Below, in pieces: positions 27,401 to 34,579 of a stretch of DNA of 64,000 nt. The notes beneath the pieces were generated by a model. It saw only the letters and a list, made by a program, of their open reading frames with translations. It was not told where the DNA came from and did no database searches. The position numbers were made by a program, and so were the translations under genes. The DNA is from Alcanivorax sp. DG881. Lineage in GTDB: Bacteria; Pseudomonadota; Gammaproteobacteria; Pseudomonadales; Alcanivoracaceae. Numbering within the stretch: the stretch's first letter is position 1; each line of letters opens with the position of its first letter. The DNA lies in the NCBI RefSeq assembly GCF_000155615.1, contig NZ_DS989915.1, positions 2,681,662 through 2,745,661 on the forward strand, in the 5' to 3' direction.

Positions 27401-28013
27401 TCTGTCCCAGGGTCATGCCCAGATCATGCAGGGTGCTGCTGGGCACCTGAATGGCCATTTCCTCTTCCGGCAGGCCGATGAACTCTACTTTGCCGACCCC
27501 CAGCGCCAGCAGTTCATCCTCCATTTCCCGCACCAGGGGGCGCAGCTCTTCCCGGCTGCCATTTTCCGTGGATACCAGAATCGAGGTGACCAGCGAATAG
27601 CGGGTGATTTTCTGAATCACTGGCCGCTCTGCGTCCTGGGGCAGGTTGCGGATCGAGTCGATGCGCTGGCGCACTTCATCCAGGGCCAGGCCCAGGTCAC
27701 TGCCGTCTTCCAGTTCAATAAAGATGGCGCTGGCGCCCTGCTGGGAGCGGGCAATCAGCTTGCGGGTGTTGGGCAGGGTTTTCAGTGCCTGCTCGACGGG
27801 AATGGTGATGGAGCGCTGCACGTCTTCCGGGCTGGCGCCGCGCCAGGGGATGGTGACGGTGACGTATTCGAAGTCGAAATCCGGGAACAGCTGGGTGTTC
27901 AGGCGGGTCAGGCCCAACACCCCGAGCATGATCATCAGGATCATCAGCAGGTTGGAGGCAACCTTGTGCTCGGTAAAACTGGCGATCAGGCCCCGCGACT
28001 CACTCACTGTCAC
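24396..28013 (-). CDS. RND-family efflux permease with C-terminal membrane extension
   Basis: The 1205-residue protein is an AcrB/HAE-type resistance-nodulation-division permease: first helix near residues 18-36, a large periplasmic loop, helices 2-6 at about 330-480 containing G-L-I-V-D-D-A-I-V-V-G-E-D, a second periplasmic loop and helices 8-12 with G-I-I-V-N-D-S-I-V-L-V. It would drive proton-coupled export with the upstream adaptor. About 160 residues beyond the usual end form an added domain with four hydrophobic segments (roughly 1083-1200), not typical of AcrB. The start lies 14 bp inside the adaptor gene. No TolC-type gene follows. Confidence 0.92.
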   Translation of the reverse strand: MTVSESRGLIASFTEHKVASNLLMILMIMLGVLGLTRLNTQLFPDFDFEYVTVTIPWRGASPEDVQRSITIPVEQALKTLPNTRKLIARSQQGASAIFIELEDGSDLGLALDEVRQRIDSIRNLPQDAERPVIQKITRYSLVTSILVSTENGSREELRPLVREMEDELLALGVGKVEFIGLPEEEMAIQVPSSTLHDLGMTLGQIGDKVRSFSQDTPAGTVGRDDAAKQLRALGQRRDEKAFAELPLITTADGQQLSLGDVAIIERRARDDQATLTFEGKPAIELQVMRGEDDDMLDLAEKVRTWGGEYAHSLPNGVKMTFYFEAWKHVQERISTLLWNGISGLVLVILTLYFFLNARVAWWVTVGIPVSFMATLGILWAFGGTINMISLFGLILALGLIVDDAIVVGEDTLTHLQQGESAQRAALGGARRMFWPVVASSTTTIAAFLPLGMMGGAMGKISFDIPFVMICVILASLLECFLVMPGHLHHSFRGIEVKASGLRERIDIGFNRFRDERFRPLVEWSISHRKLVSVSAVCAFVIALSLVSTGWLKFTFFPPVDGDQLRAVAEFSSGTDKQQVDDFLAELERTLEETNEELGGHLVHTIISHHGAAAGFPNIGGRQDKFGDEYGTLVVEVYTGSDRDISNDELIDAWRERLAMPAGLDQLTISQAEAGPPGKPIEVKLTGSDAATLKAASLALQERLEQFTGVSNVDDDLPYGKEQLTFELTAQGRALGLTLSEVASQLRGAFDGSLAQLYNEEDEEVEVRVMLPDSERRRFSALERLPIITNQGEAIPLRDVVTFDARKGVDLLRRVDGELAATVYADLDPEQGNANEIIATLNEGILPELKSRYGIGVGYEGKLQEQAENLRDLATGALLGLAIIYIVLAWVFSSYSWPIAIMVAIFFGLTGAVIGHIFTAPFGIKFSMFSAMGLFGLSGIIVNDSIVLVSFYQQLVAEGMERFQAITEACVRRLRAVLLTSITTVAGLTPILFESSLQAQFLKPMAVSLVFGLLFGTGLILLVVPAMLMLIEEQRDRFHGLGRNLAPHNWGTLLQRVWRFDPVHHRQQPGPQGLGGNLWWAMLLGPFLLLNVLGNLPLLKAAASEDASLLLLAPAGLLWLLMLGLGLAFLWCLFRRRQQALALAPRWLLLTGIGSLVIAALAPLAGHHGDLLANSFWALARWTLVTALIVLPILLWGRRSAHTFTR

Positions 28014-29355
28014 CGCCCTGGTTATCCGCGTGGGGGTTTGTTTCCGGGGTGGCGTTTTCCGTTTTGCTCTCTGTTTCAGTGCCGGTGTCCGCGTTGCTGC
28101 CGGGCACCGGTTGCGGGTCCACGGGCAGGCCGACGATGGCCTGGGGCAGCTGGGTGGTCATGATGCGCTCACCACCGGTCAGGCTGTCGGCGCGCAATAG
28201 TAGCAGGGACTGGTCGCCGTCGATGGCTTCGCCGACGATGTGAGCGTCAACCCGTTGCAAATGGTCCTCGGCGTCGATGCGATAGAGCCGGTTGAGACCA
28301 TGCAGGGCGGTGGCCGGCAGCGCCAGCAGTTGTGGCTGGGCGGGCAGTGTCAGGGTGATAGTCAGCGGGCGGCCCAGGGCCGCGGTGGGCGCGCCTTTCA
28401 CGCTGTCATGGCTGAACGCGAACAGGCCATCGATACCGCCACGGGCATCGGCGGCATCGCCGGCCAGCCGTTTCAGTTTCAGCGGCAGGGTGTGGCCTTC
28501 CAGCTGGGTGCTGGCGGCCAGGTCGCCGGCGATCAAGCCTTGGCGTACGGCAGGCAGATAACGGTCGGGAATCTGGGCGCGTACTTCCAGTTCGGTGTCA
28601 GCAAACAGGTCGATCAGCGGTTCGCCGGGACGCACCCGCTCGCCGGGGGCCACGCTCACCTGGGTAATGGTGCCGTCGAATGGGGCGTTCACGGTGGTGC
28701 GAGCCAGGTCGATCTTCGCTTGTTCCAGCTGCGCCTCGGCGCTGGCCAGGCGGGCTTCCATGCGCGCCAGCTCGTTACGGAAATCACTGACACTGAGTTG
28801 CCGCTGGCTGAGTGACAGGTCGGCCCGGGCCTGGGCTTGCTCGGCTTCGTCCAGCTGGGTCTGGGCCACCAGTTTGCGCTCACGCAGGGACTGGATACGC
28901 TCCAGATTATCGGCGGACAACTGCGCCAGTTTCTTTTCCAGCGCCAGGTTTTTCTTGTCGCTCTGGTAGCGCAGGCGGGTGGTTTCCAGCTGGGCGGCGG
29001 CTTCGTCGCGGGTGGCTTTGGCGCGGTCGCGGGCCAGGGCGGCTTCGGTGTCGTCCAGCTGGATCAGTAATTGGCCTTCGCTAACCCGGTTGCCGGCCCG
29101 TACCGGGATGCTGTCCACGTTGGCGGTGACCACGGCGGTCAGGCCCGCCGCCCGGGGGGATTGCACCCGGCCGAACAGTTGGATCTGCGGCGAGCGTGCC
29201 TGCGGGTCGGCCAGCACGAACCGCACCCGGGCATGGTTGTCCACGATGTCTCGGGTGGGCGCGGACGGTTTGAATGTGGCAAGCAGGATGATCGCCAGCA
29301 CCGTGCCCAGAATAACGCGGGCCACGGGGGGGATGTGTTTCAGGCGGTCTCGCAA
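28000..29355 (-). CDS. RND efflux periplasmic adaptor (membrane fusion protein)
   Basis: The 451-residue adaptor has an N-terminal anchor (VARVILGTVLAIILLATF, about 11-28), a lipoyl/biotinyl half-motif (VNAPFDGTITQV), a coiled-coil hairpin rich in Ala/Glu/Gln/Leu (about residues 105-215) and a beta-barrel domain. The C-terminal 50 residues are Asn/Thr/Glu-rich and disordered. The start codon is TTG at 29355 with AAAGGA seven bases upstream. It overlaps the permease gene by 14 bp. A Fur-like sequence lies 16 bp upstream of the start. Confidence 0.88.
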   Translation of the reverse strand: MRDRLKHIPPVARVILGTVLAIILLATFKPSAPTRDIVDNHARVRFVLADPQARSPQIQLFGRVQSPRAAGLTAVVTANVDSIPVRAGNRVSEGQLLIQLDDTEAALARDRAKATRDEAAAQLETTRLRYQSDKKNLALEKKLAQLSADNLERIQSLRERKLVAQTQLDEAEQAQARADLSLSQRQLSVSDFRNELARMEARLASAEAQLEQAKIDLARTTVNAPFDGTITQVSVAPGERVRPGEPLIDLFADTELEVRAQIPDRYLPAVRQGLIAGDLAASTQLEGHTLPLKLKRLAGDAADARGGIDGLFAFSHDSVKGAPTAALGRPLTITLTLPAQPQLLALPATALHGLNRLYRIDAEDHLQRVDAHIVGEAIDGDQSLLLLRADSLTGGERIMTTQLPQAIVGLPVDPQPVPGSNADTGTETESKTENATPETNPHADNQGGDSE

Positions 29356-29370
29356 GGGAAGTCCTTTATC

Positions 29371-29384
29371 GATAATGATTCTCA
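29371..29384 (-). promoter_or_regulatory. Candidate Fur box
   Basis: On the minus strand TGAGAATCATTATC matches the core of the classical Fur consensus (GATAATCATTATC) at 12 of 13 positions after the first base. It lies immediately upstream of the adaptor start, where binding would block transcription. Iron control of this pump is inference. Confidence 0.5.
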
Positions 29385-29536
29385 GCCAGATACTCTAGCG
29401 TTTTCTTGTGGTAGTGCCTATTGGCACCCTCTATCTTCAACGCTGGCAATGTTTTTATACAATCTCTTCGTGCCATTTTCTTGCACGTTCGGACCACAAC
29501 GCGTAAATCAGGGACCAGTAAACCTTCGGAGGTGCC

Positions 29537-30247
29537 GTGAGCGAACAACAAGACAAGATTCTGGTCGTGGATGACGATGCGCGACTGCGTAGCCTGCTGC
29601 AACGGTTTCTGGAAGAAGCTGGCTATACCGTAAAGGCGGTGGGCGATGCGGAGCAGATGGACCGTGCCCTGTCCCGCGAGCTGTATTCCCTGATGGTGCT
29701 GGACCTGATGCTGCCGGGGGAAGATGGCCTGTCGATCTGCCGTCGCCTGCGTGAGGCCGAGAACGTCATGCCGATCATCATGCTCACCGCAAAGGGCGAT
29801 GATGCCGAGCGCATTGAAGGCCTGGATGCCGGCGCCGATGACTACCTGCCCAAGCCGTTCAACCCCAAGGAACTGGATGCCCGTATCCGCGCGGTGCTGC
29901 GCCGCCATGTGCGCGAGCTGCCCGGGGCGCCCAGCAAGGAAGAAGGGTCGGTGACGTTTGGGCCCTGGATTCTGGATCTGGCCAACCGCACCCTGACCCG
30001 CGACGGAGACCCGCAAAGCCTGACCACGGGCGAATTCGCCGTGCTCAAGGCATTGCTGCAGAACCCCCGTGAGCCGCTTACCCGTGACAAGCTGATGAGC
30101 CTGGCCCGGGGCCGCGAATGGTCCGCCATGGAGCGCTCCATCGACGTGCAGGTCTCGCGCCTGCGCCGCCTGCTGGAAGACGACCCCTCCAAACCCCGCT
30201 ACATCCAGACGGTCTGGGGTGTGGGGTATGTGTTTGTGCCTGATTAA
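29537..30247 (+). CDS. ompR: Osmolarity response regulator OmpR
   Basis: The 236-residue protein has a receiver domain (D12/D13, phosphoacceptor D56, T79 in MLTAKGDD, K106 in PKPFNPKEL) and an OmpR-type winged-helix domain (about 135-233, ending Y-I-Q-T-V-W-G-V-G-Y-V-F-V-P-D). It is paired with the EnvZ-like kinase 96 bp downstream. GTG is the start codon with GGAGG ahead of it. In E. coli ompR and envZ overlap; here a heptad-repeat element separates them. Confidence 0.95.
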   Translation: MSEQQDKILVVDDDARLRSLLQRFLEEAGYTVKAVGDAEQMDRALSRELYSLMVLDLMLPGEDGLSICRRLREAENVMPIIMLTAKGDDAERIEGLDAGADDYLPKPFNPKELDARIRAVLRRHVRELPGAPSKEEGSVTFGPWILDLANRTLTRDGDPQSLTTGEFAVLKALLQNPREPLTRDKLMSLARGREWSAMERSIDVQVSRLRRLLEDDPSKPRYIQTVWGVGYVFVPD

Positions 30248-30250
30248 GGA

Positions 30251-30335
30251 ACGCCTGACGCTTGACGCCGGAGGCCTGACGCTTAAAGTCGGGAGTTCTT
30301 TTCTTTGTCTGGCGTTCGGCGTCCGGCTTCTGGCG
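30251..30335 (+). repeat. Heptad-repeat element between ompR and envZ
   Basis: The left arm reads GACGCTT, GACGCCG, GAGGCCT, GACGCTT and the right arm TCTGGCG, TTCGGCG, TCCGGCT, TCTGGCG (30308-30335), all in 7-bp phase. The arms are inverted relatives. The element fills nearly the whole ompR-envZ gap and leaves 8 bp before the envZ ATG, with no usable Shine-Dalgarno. Confidence 0.85.
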
Positions 30336-30343
30336 ATTTATCA

Positions 30344-31663
30344 ATGACACTCTATCCCCGCACTGCCTTTGTCCGGTCCGCCATTGTGGTGGGGCTGGTG
30401 ATTGGGATCAGCCAGGCGCTGACCCTGTGGTTCTTTGCCCGTAATGCCTACCTGCCCGGTATCCGTGAATACGCCCGTTTGACGGTGTTGCAAGCAGAGC
30501 TGGCGTTTGATGATTCGCGGGCGGCAGCGGATGCGGATCTGGCTGACCGGCTGGGTAATGCCACCGGCATTACGGTGGCGATTCCAGAGAAACTTCACGA
30601 TGGCACCATGCTGCTGTCGCGTCCGGTGGTGGGCCGTTTTCAGGAAGAACTGGAAGGCATGCTGGAAGAGCCGGTGACGGTGCGTCTGGAAGACAACCGC
30701 CAACCGGTTCTGTGGGTGAATGCGCCGTCGTTTGGTGAGCAGTGGGTGCGGGTGCCTATGGCGTTCTTCCGGGATTACGATCGCTACCTGTTGTTGGGCT
30801 GGGGGGTGACGGTGCCGTTGCTGGCCATCATCGGCGGCTTGCTGATTGCCCGGGGGCTGAACTTGCCGTTGCGACGGCTGGCCAAAGTGGCCTTGAAAGT
30901 GGGGCGTGGAGAGGCGGTGCCGGTGCTGGATACCACCATCGGCCCGGAGGAAATTCAGGCCGTGAATGCCGCCTTTAACCGGATGACCAGTGACTTGCAG
31001 CATGCCCAGCGAGATCGGGCGTTGCTGCTGGCCGGGGTGTCCCATGATTTGCGAACCCCGCTGACACGTTTGCGCCTGTCGGCGGAATTTATGCAGGACG
31101 AAGAGCTGGCAAAAGGCATTATCGAAGACATTGAGGATATGGATGCGATCCTCGATCAATTTATTTCCTTTATCCGTGATGGTGCGGATGAGCAGCCGGA
31201 CTTTGAAAACCTCAATGACCTGATTCAGGAAGTGGCCGGCAAGTACCCGGCGGAGCAATTACGGTTCGAGCTGGAAGACCTGCCCCGGCTTATGCTCAAA
31301 CGGCTGACGGTAAAACGGATGCTGGCCAACCTGGTGGGCAATGCCCTGAAGTACGGTGCCTCACCGGTGGAGGTGCGCACCGCGGTGGCGGAAAACAAGG
31401 TCGTGTTGACGGTGCGTGATCACGGTCGCGGTGTGCGTGAAGAGGATATTCCGTTGCTGCTGCAGCCGTTTTCCCGGGGGGAAAAGGCGCGCACTCTCAG
31501 TGGCAGTGGTTTGGGGCTGGCCATCGTGAAGCGGATTGTGGACATGCACCACGGTGATATTCAGCTGGCCAATCACCCCCATGGTGGACTGCTGGTGGAG
31601 GTGCGTTTTCCGGTAACCGGTAAATTCGTGCAACCCGAACCCCTGTCCGCCGGTGTGAGATAA
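30344..31663 (+). CDS. envZ: Osmosensor histidine kinase EnvZ
   Basis: The 439-residue kinase has helices at about 11-31 and 150-170 bracketing a periplasmic domain, a HAMP domain (about 171-222, [18 protein letters not shown]), the phosphorylated His234 in [15 protein letters not shown], and an ATP-binding domain with N ([10 protein letters not shown]), G1 (DHGRGV) and G2 ([12 protein letters not shown]) boxes. Length and layout match EnvZ. The ATG at 30344 follows a heptad element directly and lacks a clear ribosome-binding site. Confidence 0.94.
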   Translation: MTLYPRTAFVRSAIVVGLVIGISQALTLWFFARNAYLPGIREYARLTVLQAELAFDDSRAAADADLADRLGNATGITVAIPEKLHDGTMLLSRPVVGRFQEELEGMLEEPVTVRLEDNRQPVLWVNAPSFGEQWVRVPMAFFRDYDRYLLLGWGVTVPLLAIIGGLLIARGLNLPLRRLAKVALKVGRGEAVPVLDTTIGPEEIQAVNAAFNRMTSDLQHAQRDRALLLAGVSHDLRTPLTRLRLSAEFMQDEELAKGIIEDIEDMDAILDQFISFIRDGADEQPDFENLNDLIQEVAGKYPAEQLRFELEDLPRLMLKRLTVKRMLANLVGNALKYGASPVEVRTAVAENKVVLTVRDHGRGVREEDIPLLLQPFSRGEKARTLSGSGLGLAIVKRIVDMHHGDIQLANHPHGGLLVEVRFPVTGKFVQPEPLSAGVR

Positions 31664-32160
31664 ATCCAGCGGTAACAAAAAACCACATTCTGTGGCCCGG
31701 AATGTGCGCTGGCGCAAAGTTTGCGATGCAAGGGTCGGTGCATTCTACTGGCATGGGTGCTGGAAAAGAACGAACAAAAGACAGCCTATAGTAGTGATAA
31801 AAAATTGAATCCTGTTGCAATAATATCTTGTTGATGCCACTGCCAACCTGTTCGAAGAACACAATGAGAACAGGCGAATGGGACAAAGAAGCAGGCGCAA
31901 TAAGCAGGAACTATAAGCAAGAAAAAAACGCAAGCAACGGAGCGAACACCAAATGGACTTGGGAGAGAGCCTTATGAATACCCTCGCAGCGTGGCGGCCG
32001 CCACGATGAATGTTATTTCCTGTCAGACCCGACTCGCTGATTCGCGCACAGGTTGACTGTAGCCGGTTGATGTTTGTGTTGTGAATGCCGATAGCCTGTT
32101 GTGGCCCGTGTGCCATAAGAGGTTTTGGGCCGCACGCCTGTGCGGCCCTTTTTTCGTTTC
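31664..32160 (+). ncRNA. Candidate non-coding transcript or leader
   Basis: About 600 bp between envZ and an outer-membrane gene has no credible protein gene yet ends in a textbook terminator (32127-32154). The first half (31770-31960) is markedly A-rich. A possible -10 TATAGT lies at 31787-31792. A tiny ORF at 31974-32009 (11 codons, MNTLAAWRPPR) follows a GGGAGAGAG ribosome-binding-like site. Either an sRNA of roughly 150-350 nt or an attenuated leader would explain this. No known RNA family was recognised, and boundaries are guesses. Confidence 0.35.
32127..32154 (+). terminator. Strong intrinsic terminator without an adjacent upstream gene
   Basis: GGGCCGCAC-GCCT-GTGCGGCCC is a perfect 9-bp stem followed by six T residues. 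It lies 464 bp after envZ and 110 bp before the outer-membrane gene, so it terminates either a long envZ 3' tail or an independent small RNA. Confidence 0.93.
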
Positions 32161-32263
32161 TTTTCCTGTCGGTGTTACTTTCTTGTTGAGGAAACGGTGC
32201 CGCCCGTTATTCTCGGAAAGGAATATGATTTGCTGGCGGGCCATTGAAGGCATTGAGGGAGCG

Positions 32264-32830
32264 ATGATGAAACAACAGGGGAAGCATTCTTATTCGGTGG
32301 CGGCGGGACTCGTCGCCTTGGCCTGCGTGATCAGTGGGCCGGTGTCTGCCAATGATGATCCGTTATTACCCGGGTATGTGGGGGTGCAGTACAACCTGCT
32401 CGATCAGCAAATTTCTGCCGGCGATGATGCGCAACCGCGCAGCGTTCAGGCGGTCTGGGGCTGGCAGTACAATACCCTGCTCGCGCTGGAGGCCCGGCTG
32501 GGCTATGGCGTCAGCGATGATGAGGGCGGACTGGATACGGCCCGGGTCAGCGTGGACCCACAATGGCTGGTGGGGGGCTATCTGAAAATGGGGTTGAGCT
32601 ACCGTTTGCCGCTGTCCCCCTATGTGCTGCTTGGGCACTCCTCGGTGAAGCGCGATATTACCGTGGCCGGCGGCGATACCGAAGAGGACGTTGCCAGCGA
32701 TCCCTCCTACGGCATGGGGGCGTCGATCAAATTGAACGAACGCAATGCCCTGACGGTGGAATGGCTGCAGCTGGAGGATGACGACAATGACCTGACCACC
32801 GTTAACGTGGGCTATCTTTTCCGTTATTGA
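32264..32830 (+). CDS. Small outer-membrane beta-barrel protein
   Basis: The 188-residue protein has a signal peptide (about 1-27, ending VSA) and alternating amphipathic strands (YVGVQYNLL, AVWGWQYNTLLALEARLGYGV, LKMGLSYRLPLSPYVLLGHSS, MGASIKLNERNALTVEWLQL, VNVGYLFRY). It ends in Phe-Arg-Tyr, the aromatic C-terminus recognised by the BAM complex. It resembles OmpX/OmpA-barrel porin-like proteins of about eight strands; its ligand is unknown. Start is ATG 32264 or 32267. Its end overlaps the convergent MFS gene by 7 bp. Confidence 0.78.
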   Translation: MMKQQGKHSYSVAAGLVALACVISGPVSANDDPLLPGYVGVQYNLLDQQISAGDDAQPRSVQAVWGWQYNTLLALEARLGYGVSDDEGGLDTARVSVDPQWLVGGYLKMGLSYRLPLSPYVLLGHSSVKRDITVAGGDTEEDVASDPSYGMGASIKLNERNALTVEWLQLEDDDNDLTTVNVGYLFRY

Positions 32831-34026
32831 GCGTCAGATTGCGTGGCCAGGCCGGCGGCGTCGGCGTGACGTTTTTCCAGGCTGCGGCCGGCCAGGAAAA
32901 TCAGTAATCCGCCGATGGCCAGGGCCGCGCCTACCAGGCCGGTGGCGGACCATTGTGCGCCCATCTTGATGGTGACGCCGGCCAGCCAGGCGCCCAGCGC
33001 GTTGGCCAGGTTGAACGCGGCATGATTCATGGAGGCGGCCATGGTTTGGGCGTCTTCCGCCACATCCATCAGTCGGGTCTGCAATGCCGGGCCCAGCGCC
33101 ATGCTGGTGCCTACCAGCCCCACGAAGAGGATGGCGGGCAAGGGCCAATCGGCGGCAAAGTAAAAGCCGGCCTGAATCAGCGCACACCAGATCAGGATGC
33201 GCGGTATGGCACGCAGCAAGTTGCCGTCTGCTGCGCGGGCACCGGCAAAGTTACCGATGATGGTGCCGATGCCGAAGATCATCAGCACCATGGGGCCCCA
33301 GCTTTCCGCCATGCCGGATTGCTCGGTGAGGGTGGGCATCACATAGCTGAAGACGGAGAACATACCGCCGAAACCGATGCTGGCGACCCCCAGGGTGAAC
33401 AGCACCCGCTGTTTGACCAGCGCGGACAATTCGCGACGCGGGCTGGCGTTCGGGTCCGGCGGCTGGGCGGGTACCCACAGGCGGATCAACAGGGCGGTGC
33501 ACAGGGCAATCACGCCCACCCCGATAAAGGCCACTTCCCAGCCGAACAGATTGCCCGCCCAGGTGGCCAGGGGCGCGCCGACCACGATGGCAATGGTCAG
33601 CCCGCTCATCACCCGGGCCACGGCGCGGGCACGCATGTGATACGGCACGGCGGAGGCCGCCACCAGGGCGGCGACACCAAAGTAGGCGCCATGGGGCAGC
33701 CCGGCGAGAAAGCGCAGGCCCACGAAGGTCCAGAAATCCGTGGCCAGGGCGCTGGCCATGTTGCCCACGGCAAACACCACCATCAGGACAATCAACAATC
33801 CTCGCCGGGGCACCCGGGCGGCCAGAGCGGAAATCAGCGGCGCACCGACCACGACCCCCAGCGCATAACTGCTGATGGAATAGCCCACATCCGGAACCGG
33901 TACTTGCAGGTCGGTGGCCACGCGCTGCATCAGCCCCATAATGACGAACTCGCCACTGCCAATACCAAAGCCCCCCAGAGCCAGAGCGAGGGAAAGGCGA
34001 AGCAAGCGACTGGAGTCGGAGGACAT
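32824..34026 (-). CDS. MFS transporter (AraJ/YdhP-like)
   Basis: The 400-residue protein has twelve hydrophobic segments and the family opening L-A-L-G-G-F-G-I-G-S-G-E-F-V-I-M-G-L, typical of the AraJ/YdhP drug:H+ antiporter-like group, plus the loop motif R-V-P-R-R-G after helix 2. It probably exports small molecules; substrate unknown. The start at 34026 (MSSDSSRLLRLSLAL) places the first helix correctly; in-frame ATGs further upstream are not credible. Confidence 0.88.
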   Translation of the reverse strand: MSSDSSRLLRLSLALALGGFGIGSGEFVIMGLMQRVATDLQVPVPDVGYSISSYALGVVVGAPLISALAARVPRRGLLIVLMVVFAVGNMASALATDFWTFVGLRFLAGLPHGAYFGVAALVAASAVPYHMRARAVARVMSGLTIAIVVGAPLATWAGNLFGWEVAFIGVGVIALCTALLIRLWVPAQPPDPNASPRRELSALVKQRVLFTLGVASIGFGGMFSVFSYVMPTLTEQSGMAESWGPMVLMIFGIGTIIGNFAGARAADGNLLRAIPRILIWCALIQAGFYFAADWPLPAILFVGLVGTSMALGPALQTRLMDVAEDAQTMAASMNHAAFNLANALGAWLAGVTIKMGAQWSATGLVGAALAIGGLLIFLAGRSLEKRHADAAGLATQSDAQ

Positions 34027-34187
34027 AAAGGTTCCTGGATGAGGGCAGCGGGCAGGTCTGTGACGGATGGGATGAGACTGTCGATATTGAACAGGGTTCA
34101 TTCTAGCATGCGAAAGAATGGATGCGTGCCCGGAGCAGGCAAGAAAACGCCAGCAGGAACAATGCAGCAAGAATGAAAGGGGTAACG

Positions 34188-34538
34188 ATGAAAGTGACAC
34201 GCATCATGGCCAATGTGGCCACGGACGATCTGGGCAAAGCGCAGGCCTTCTATGGCGACCTTCTCGGCCTGGACCGGATGATGGATCATGGCTGGTTCCA
34301 GACCTATGGCTCGGCAGAAACCATGACGGTGCAGCTGAGTTTTGGCTCCCAGGGTGGTTCAGGCACAGCGGTACCGGACCTGTCCATTGAAGTGGATGAT
34401 CTGGATGAGGCATTGAAGCGGATGCAGCAGGCGGGGGTGCCGGTGGAATACGGGCCGGTGAGTGAGCCCTGGGGCGTGCGACGCTTCTATGTGCGCGATC
34501 CGTTCGGTCGGCTGTTGAATATTTTGCAGCATCAATAA
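34188..34538 (+). CDS. VOC/glyoxalase-fold protein
   Basis: The 116-residue protein has two beta-alpha-beta-beta-beta modules: V-A-T-D-D-L-G-K-A-Q-A-F-Y-G-D-L-L-G-L at the start and F-Y-V-R-D-P-F-G-R-L-L-N-I-L at the end. This is the vicinal oxygen chelate fold. The first metal-binding histidine of glyoxalase I is replaced (MANVAT), so it may be a binding rather than a metalloenzyme member. AAGGGG precedes ATG 34188. It is divergent from the MFS gene. Confidence 0.85.
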   Translation: MKVTRIMANVATDDLGKAQAFYGDLLGLDRMMDHGWFQTYGSAETMTVQLSFGSQGGSGTAVPDLSIEVDDLDEALKRMQQAGVPVEYGPVSEPWGVRRFYVRDPFGRLLNILQHQ

Positions 34539-34579
34539 CCGCCCCTCTTGCCCGAGCAGGGTGGAGAGGCGGTATGGCG

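Noticed and set aside
31974-32009. 11-codon ORF (MNTLAAWRPPR) as a leader peptide gene
   Set aside because: A ribosome-binding-like sequence precedes it, but there is no run of regulatory codons and no downstream biosynthetic gene. It is kept only as part of the candidate RNA region.
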